DNA of 17,745 nt from Candidatus Mediterraneibacter colneyensis. Its GTDB lineage: Bacteria; Bacillota; Clostridia; Lachnospirales; Lachnospiraceae. Under the pieces are notes generated by a model. That model was not told the DNA's origin. It saw only the letters and a list, made by a program, of their open reading frames with translations, and ran no database searches. Each line of letters opens with the position of its first letter. Within the stretch, counting starts at the first letter, position 1. The position numbers and the translations under genes are program-made. The stretch spans positions 1 through 17,745 of the forward strand of contig DXEY01000157.1 of assembly GCA_019114745.1 (NCBI GenBank), given 5' to 3'. Shown here piece by piece: positions 14,105 through 17,745 of this stretch.

Positions 14105-15057
14105 ACTCACTTATCGGACTTGGAGGCATTTTTATTTTAATCATTCTTATCATCGCGGTACTGATCCTGATCTCATGCGTAAAGATCGTACATCAGGCAC
14201 AGGCAGTTGTCGTCGAGCGTCTCGGCGCTTATCTGACGACATGGAACACCGGTCTGCATTTCAAACTTCCGATCATCGACCGGGTGGCGCGCAGGATTGA
14301 CTTAAAGGAACAGGTAGTGGACTTTCCTCCCCAGCCTGTTATCACAGAAGATAACGTAACGATGCAGATCGACACCGTTATCTTCTATCAGATCACAGAT
14401 CCCAAAATGTTCTGTTACGGTGTGGCAAGCCCGATCATCGCAATCGAAAACCTCACCGCCACTACACTGCGTAATATCATTGGCGATCTGGAACTGGATC
14501 AGACGCTCACATCACGCGAGACGATCAATACAAAGATGAGGGCTGAGCTTGACCGCGCCACGGATGCATGGGGTATCAAAGTGAACCGCGTAGAGCTCAA
14601 AAATATCATTCCGCCGACAGCGATCCGCGACGCAATGGAAAAACAGATGAAGGCAGAGCGTGAGAGACGTGAGGCCATCCTCCGCGCGGAAGGCGAGAAG
14701 AAATCCACCGTCCTGGTCGCAGAAGGTCACAAAGAATCTGTAATCCTTGAGGCGGAAGCCGCAAAACAGGCAGCCATCCTCAAAGCCGAAGCTGAGAAAG
14801 AGAAAATGATCCGCGAGGCGGAAGGTGAAGCAGAGGCGATCATGAAAGTCCAGCAGGCAACTGCTGATGGTCTCCGCTTCCTGAAGGAAGCCGGTGCAGA
14901 CGATGCAGTCCTCACTCTGAGAAGCCTGGAAGCGTTCGAGAAAGCCGCAGACGGAAAAGCCACTAAGATCATCATTCCCTCCGAGATACAGGGGATCGCA
15001 GGTCTGGTTAAATCCATTACCGAAGTAGCTGCTGACGGAGAAGAGAAAAAGGCATGA
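14101..15057 (+). CDS. SPFH/band 7 (stomatin/prohibitin-like) protein
   Basis: A 318-residue membrane-anchored protein, QmcA/stomatin type. The N-terminal helix (GGIFILIILIIAVLILISC, ~7-25) is followed by a band 7 domain beginning VHQAQAVVVERLGAYLTTW. Family signatures are KEQVVDFPPQPVITEDNV, VDTVIFYQITDP-like text and IGDLELDQTLTSRETIN. After ~residue 175 comes an Ala/Glu-rich coiled coil with repeated AEGEKK/AEAAKQ/AEAEKE units, then a short hydrophobic end. These proteins form oligomeric rings or scaffolds in the membrane and are involved in lipid-domain organisation and protein quality control. GAGGAGG inside nfeD serves as ribosome site. A terminator follows at 15087. Confidence 0.92.
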   Translation: MNSLIGLGGIFILIILIIAVLILISCVKIVHQAQAVVVERLGAYLTTWNTGLHFKLPIIDRVARRIDLKEQVVDFPPQPVITEDNVTMQIDTVIFYQITDPKMFCYGVASPIIAIENLTATTLRNIIGDLELDQTLTSRETINTKMRAELDRATDAWGIKVNRVELKNIIPPTAIRDAMEKQMKAERERREAILRAEGEKKSTVLVAEGHKESVILEAEAAKQAAILKAEAEKEKMIREAEGEAEAIMKVQQATADGLRFLKEAGADDAVLTLRSLEAFEKAADGKATKIIIPSEIQGIAGLVKSITEVAADGEEKKA

Positions 15058-15086
15058 TGTCTGCGCAGCCATAATGGAAAGCAGAC

Positions 15087-15129
15087 AAAAAATACCGGAG
15101 ATGAGTTTCTTTTCATCTCCGGTATTTTT
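15087..15129. terminator. Bidirectional terminator between SPFH and alarmone synthetase genes
   Basis: AAATACCGGAGATGA (15090-15104) pairs perfectly with TCATCTCCGGTATTT (15113-15127), extended by A-T pairs outside. It has T-runs on both strands and stands between convergent genes, so it can end both transcripts. Confidence 0.92.
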
Positions 15130-15144
15130 GTTTTCTGAGGCACA

Positions 15145-15891
15145 TTAACTATTCTCTTCGCCTGCACGGAGTTTTGGCTGTTCCCTGCGGCTTCCGATCA
15201 CATGTTCCAGAACATCGTCCATATTTTCCTGCTTTTCCTGGTGAAGAATACACTCCTGTATCGCTTCATTCAGCGAGAGCATTTTCTCATCCAGTTCCGA
15301 AACCATTTTCGCGCACTCTCTTAAGTCACGGCTGATATACTCTGGCGCATTTCCCTCGAATTTATAATAAATCTTATGCTCCAGACTCGCCCAGAAATCC
15401 ATTGCGATCGTACGGATCTGGATCTCGACTTTCGTATCTACGACGCTGTCGGATAAAAAGATCGGTACCGACACCAGCATGTGGTAGCTCTTGTATCCGC
15501 TCTCTTTCGGATTTCTGATATAGTCCTTGATCGAGAGCACCTTGAGGTCACTCTGGTTTCCGATCATCTCTGCCAGGCGGTAGATATCTGAAGTAAAAGA
15601 ACAGATCAGGCGCACGCCTGCAATATCGTTGATATACCTGACCATATTTTCGATCGAAGTCTCATAACCATACCGTTTTAATTTCTTTACAATACTTTCA
15701 GGCGTCTTGATCCTCGTCTTGATATGCTCGATCGGGTTATACTGGTGTACATGCTGAAACTCGTCGTTTAAGATCTCCAGCTTTGTGCCTACCTCTTTCA
15801 AAGCTGCATTATAGAGAAATATAACCGTCTTCCAACTGTCGACATCCTCGTAGCTCTTCAGTGCAGCTTCAACCTGTTGTTTGCTCTTCAT
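15145..15891 (-). CDS. relQ: Small alarmone synthetase, GTP pyrophosphokinase (RelQ-like)
   Basis: A 248-residue single-domain (p)ppGpp synthetase. Family motifs: IKTRIKTPESIVKKL (ATP/GTP-binding basic stretch), MVRYINDIAGVRLIC (Asp of the catalytic site), KDYIRNPKESGYKSYH (pyrophosphate/GTP contacts) and VEIQIRTIAMDFWASLEHK with the catalytic Glu and His. It lacks hydrolase, TGS and ACT domains; size and C-terminal helices fit RelQ/SAS1, which acts as a tetramer and is controlled mainly by expression. The start at 15891 is chosen because GGGGGA lies eight bases upstream, while the earlier ATG at 15936 lies inside the -10 of the promoter (15932-15927) and could not be transcribed from it. No other gene is evident in the transcript. 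Confidence 0.9.
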   Translation of the reverse strand: MKSKQQVEAALKSYEDVDSWKTVIFLYNAALKEVGTKLEILNDEFQHVHQYNPIEHIKTRIKTPESIVKKLKRYGYETSIENMVRYINDIAGVRLICSFTSDIYRLAEMIGNQSDLKVLSIKDYIRNPKESGYKSYHMLVSVPIFLSDSVVDTKVEIQIRTIAMDFWASLEHKIYYKFEGNAPEYISRDLRECAKMVSELDEKMLSLNEAIQECILHQEKQENMDDVLEHVIGSRREQPKLRAGEENS

Positions 15892-15926
15892 CGCGGATAT
15901 CCCCCATTGGTTTTTTACTGTTTTTA

Positions 15927-15955
15927 AGTATACCATATTTTATGTTTCATGTTAA
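15927..15955 (-). promoter_or_regulatory. Promoter of the alarmone synthetase gene
   Basis: Minus strand: TTAACA (15955-15950), 17 bases, TATACT (15932-15927), with TG one base before the -10. It is strong by consensus. The predicted start is near 15920, about 30 bases before the chosen start codon. Confidence 0.8.
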
Positions 15956-15990
15956 CCGAGTTCACTCTTTTTTTATCATCTTTTAATGGA

Positions 15991-17043
15991 TTAATCGAGC
16001 TTCATATCCCCGAAATGTATCCATTTCTTTTTACGCATAAATTCGGATATGACAAGCGTCAGGACTGCCGGCAATATGAACTGTATCAGTATGATCTTTA
16101 CAAACACGATCAGTTCCGTCTCTGTCTGCGTCATCACCTGCCAGGTCATCAGAGGCCCTACAAACCCTGCCGTCCCCATACCGGAACCGGTGGCATTGTT
16201 TGTCATATGGAAGAGCATCGTCCCCACCGGTCCAAGTATTGCACTGGAAAGGATCGGCGGAATCCAGATCTGAGGATGGCGCACAATATTTGGCACCTGG
16301 AGCATGGATGTACCGATGCCCTGGGAAAGAAGCCCTCCGATCTTATTTTCCCGGAAGCTTGCTACAGCGAATCCGACCATATTGCAGCAGCATCCCACTG
16401 TAGCTGCCCCTGCCGCCAGACCCGAAAGGTTCAGGATAACCCCGAGCGCCGCGGAACTGATCGGAAGCGTCAGTATCATCCCCATCAGTACCGACACTAC
16501 AATGCCCATGACGAAAGGCTGCTGTTCTGTTCCCCAGTTGATCAGAGATCCAAGCCAGGACATAAAGCCCGAGATCGGCGGCCCTGCCAGAAGCCCTGCT
16601 GCAGAACCCACCCCGATGCTGACAAGGGGCGTCAGTATGATATCGAGTTTTGTCTTACCCGAGATGAGCATTCCGATCTCAATGGCAATATAAGACGCGA
16701 TAAACGCTCCCAGCGGTTCCCCGGGACCTGCCAGGACTATGCTGCCGTCCACCAAAATCTCCCCCGCCATAATATCTCCGGCAAACGCGCCGACCATGCC
16801 CGACACTGCCGCGGACACGACTACCAGATGCCCTGCCTCAAGTTTCCGCGCGACTCCCGCTCCTATGCCCGCTCCGGTAAGGGCTGCCGCTGTCTTTCCA
16901 AGCGTAAAGATCAGATCTCCTGTAACGCCGCCCAGGTACGTCCCGATCTGCTGGATAATTGTTCCTATGATCAAAGTGGCAAACAGCCCCTGCGCCATCC
17001 CGGTCAGTCCGTCTATAAAGATCCGGTCAAGAATTTTTTTCAT
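15991..17043 (-). CDS. PTS system sugar transporter subunit IIC (EIIC_2-type)
   Basis: A 350-residue integral membrane protein with about eight to ten hydrophobic segments, very rich in Gly and Ala, resembling the small PTS_EIIC_2 family annotated as PTS subunit IIC. Recognisable stretches are FIDGLTGMAQGLFATLIIGTI at the N-terminus, GKTKLDIILTPL mid-protein, LPISSAALGVILNL, and HMTNNATGSGMGTAGFVGP near residue 290. No IIA or IIB partner is adjacent, so phosphorylation-coupled transport is not assured and the substrate is unknown. A VGCCCNMVGF stretch with three cysteines in a row lies in a hydrophobic segment. AAGGGG lies before the ATG. It is upstream of the alarmone synthetase with no clear terminator in the 54 bases after its stop. 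Confidence 0.78.
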   Translation of the reverse strand: MKKILDRIFIDGLTGMAQGLFATLIIGTIIQQIGTYLGGVTGDLIFTLGKTAAALTGAGIGAGVARKLEAGHLVVVSAAVSGMVGAFAGDIMAGEILVDGSIVLAGPGEPLGAFIASYIAIEIGMLISGKTKLDIILTPLVSIGVGSAAGLLAGPPISGFMSWLGSLINWGTEQQPFVMGIVVSVLMGMILTLPISSAALGVILNLSGLAAGAATVGCCCNMVGFAVASFRENKIGGLLSQGIGTSMLQVPNIVRHPQIWIPPILSSAILGPVGTMLFHMTNNATGSGMGTAGFVGPLMTWQVMTQTETELIVFVKIILIQFILPAVLTLVISEFMRKKKWIHFGDMKLD

Positions 17044-17103
17044 CAGTATCCCCTTTCAGGCCGGCAGCCGCTCCGGCTGCAGCGCCGTTTTTACTCTTTT
17101 TCT

Positions 17104-17132
17104 AATATATCAGAAACTGAAATCCCGCACAA
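17104..17132 (-). promoter_or_regulatory. Promoter of the PTS IIC gene
   Basis: Minus strand: TTGTGC (17132-17127), 17 bases, TATATT (17109-17104), with TG one base before the -10. The leader carries a 7-base GC-rich hairpin, GCAGCCG (17064-17070) with CGGCTGC (17074-17080), just upstream of the ribosome site. Confidence 0.55.
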
Positions 17133-17154
17133 GCTCGGCGTCCGGATTTTGTCA

Positions 17155-17183
17155 ATGACTTTTTTTCTCTCATGTGCTAAAAT
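17155..17183 (+). promoter_or_regulatory. Promoter of the small unknown gene
   Basis: ATGACT (17155-17160), 17 bases, TAAAAT (17178-17183), with TG one base before the -10. It diverges from the PTS promoter; their -35 elements are about 22 bases apart. Confidence 0.55.
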
Positions 17184-17244
17184 AGCATCTGTGATATAAG
17201 CCCTCTGCGCACCGGCGCAGCAGGCACGGAAAGGAGCCGTACTT

Positions 17245-17508
17245 ATGTTTCGATTATGGGGAAAAGAATTTAAAGACAACCGGATGCTCCGCGACATCGT
17301 AATATGCGATGAGACGGACGACACCCGCACACATAAGATATTTAACGCGCTGGATCAGATCTGTTACGAGTTTGATCTGAGCAAGCCGATCTGGCTCGAC
17401 GTCACGATCAACGAGTTCAAACGCCATGCCAAAGCCCGTTTCTATCAGGACAGCTTTGTCGATTCCATCGAGTTTGATTATCTGGAAATACAGGTGATCG
17501 AGGAATGA
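17245..17508 (+). CDS. Small protein of unknown function
   Basis: An 87-residue soluble acidic protein (begins MFRLWGKEFKDN, ends EIQVIEE). It has no signal peptide, membrane helix, cysteine pair motif or domain that I recognise; there is a single Cys in VICDETDD and one in QICYEF. The middle reads LSKPIWLDVTINEFKRHAKARF and looks like a mixed alpha/beta fold. It is a real gene by context: AAAGGAG eight bases before the ATG, a promoter upstream and normal codon use. It stands alone, divergent from the PTS gene, with no visible terminator right after it. Confidence 0.75.
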   Translation: MFRLWGKEFKDNRMLRDIVICDETDDTRTHKIFNALDQICYEFDLSKPIWLDVTINEFKRHAKARFYQDSFVDSIEFDYLEIQVIEE

Positions 17509-17745
17509 TCTTGTACGACGCCTGTGCTTGTGATAGTATATGGGCAGGAACAACCGTGTTACAGGGTGGCTAGCCTCTATTCTAGAGGGCGTAAAATTTT
17601 CTGTGTCTATGGGAAAAATTCTTCTTTGATAAGAAACAGATATGTATAATTGTCTTGTCGGAACTTCTGCTTTTTGGCTGTCGAATTACTTATCTGTTTA
17701 TAGTATTACCCATTTGACTCATGTTATACATGAATTTTAAGATTT
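17509..17745. other. Non-coding stretch at the right edge with promoter-like and hairpin elements
   Basis: No gene with a ribosome site is visible. On the plus strand TTGTAC (17511-17516), 17 bases, TAGTAT (17534-17539) with a preceding TG looks like a promoter. Downstream are the palindrome GGCTAGCC (17568-17575), a short hairpin CCTCTA (17574-17579) with TAGAGG (17583-17588), and a distant inverted repeat AAACAGATA/TATCTGTTT (around 17634 and 17692). The sequence becomes AT-rich to the end. It could be a small RNA or the leader of a gene beyond the window; I cannot assign it. Confidence 0.4.

Noticed and set aside
15892..15936. 15 extra N-terminal residues for the alarmone synthetase
   Set aside because: The upstream ATG overlaps the TATACT -10 element and lacks a ribosome site, whereas the ATG at 15891 has GGGGGA at correct spacing and begins at the usual family N-terminus.
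17540..17629. 29-codon plus-strand ORF beginning MGRNNRVTGW
   Set aside because: No ribosome site, its ATG abuts the -10 of the only visible promoter so it would lie before the transcript start, and an ORF this short is expected by chance.

Overview
The window looks like a chromosomal segment from a low-to-mid GC Firmicute, most likely a gut Lachnospiraceae-type clostridium. This is inferred from strong AGGAGG-type ribosome sites, sigma-A promoters that often carry an extended TGn -10, short stable terminators and the gene families present. No species is claimed. There is no integrase, transposase, phage gene, CRISPR array, rRNA or tRNA.

Layout. (1) 1-5628, all minus strand: the first codons of an unknown gene at the left edge, behind its own promoter and an operator-like palindrome. 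Then a deoxy-sugar operon, rhamnulokinase followed by an L-fucose/L-arabinose-isomerase-family protein. Upstream of it lies a tightly packed HD-hydrolase / ParA-like ATPase / AraC-regulator operon whose last gene probably controls the sugar operon. (2) 5839-6131: a compact convergent pair. A 39-residue Fst-like membrane peptide on the plus strand faces a ~70-nt antisense RNA gene on the minus strand. They share one bidirectional terminator and a direct repeat covering the toxin start codon, which is the architecture of a type I toxin-antitoxin module. (3) 6195-7691, plus: an SDR reductase (possibly the EF-P 5-aminopentanone reductase) and a PduB-type microcompartment shell protein with no other shell gene beside it. 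(4) 7720-12305, minus: P1B-type metal ATPase, TPR lipoprotein, HflX GTPase, ferredoxin-nitroreductase. (5) 12446-15057, plus: a zinc-ribbon membrane protein with a two-copy extracellular domain, then an NfeD/SPFH membrane pair. (6) 15145-17043, minus: a small alarmone synthetase and an orphan PTS IIC permease. (7) 17245-17508, plus: a small conserved-looking protein of unknown function, followed by a non-coding stretch with promoter-like and hairpin elements to the window end.

How they may work together. The kinase and isomerase would feed a 6-deoxysugar such as rhamnose or fucose toward dihydroxyacetone phosphate and lactaldehyde. Lactaldehyde leads to 1,2-propanediol, the substrate of Pdu microcompartments, so the nearby lone PduB homologue is suggestive but not proof of a link. 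A (p)ppGpp-hydrolase-like HD protein and a (p)ppGpp synthetase both lie in the window, about 10 kb apart. The item most worth follow-up is the Fst-like toxin / antisense RNA locus at 5839-6131.
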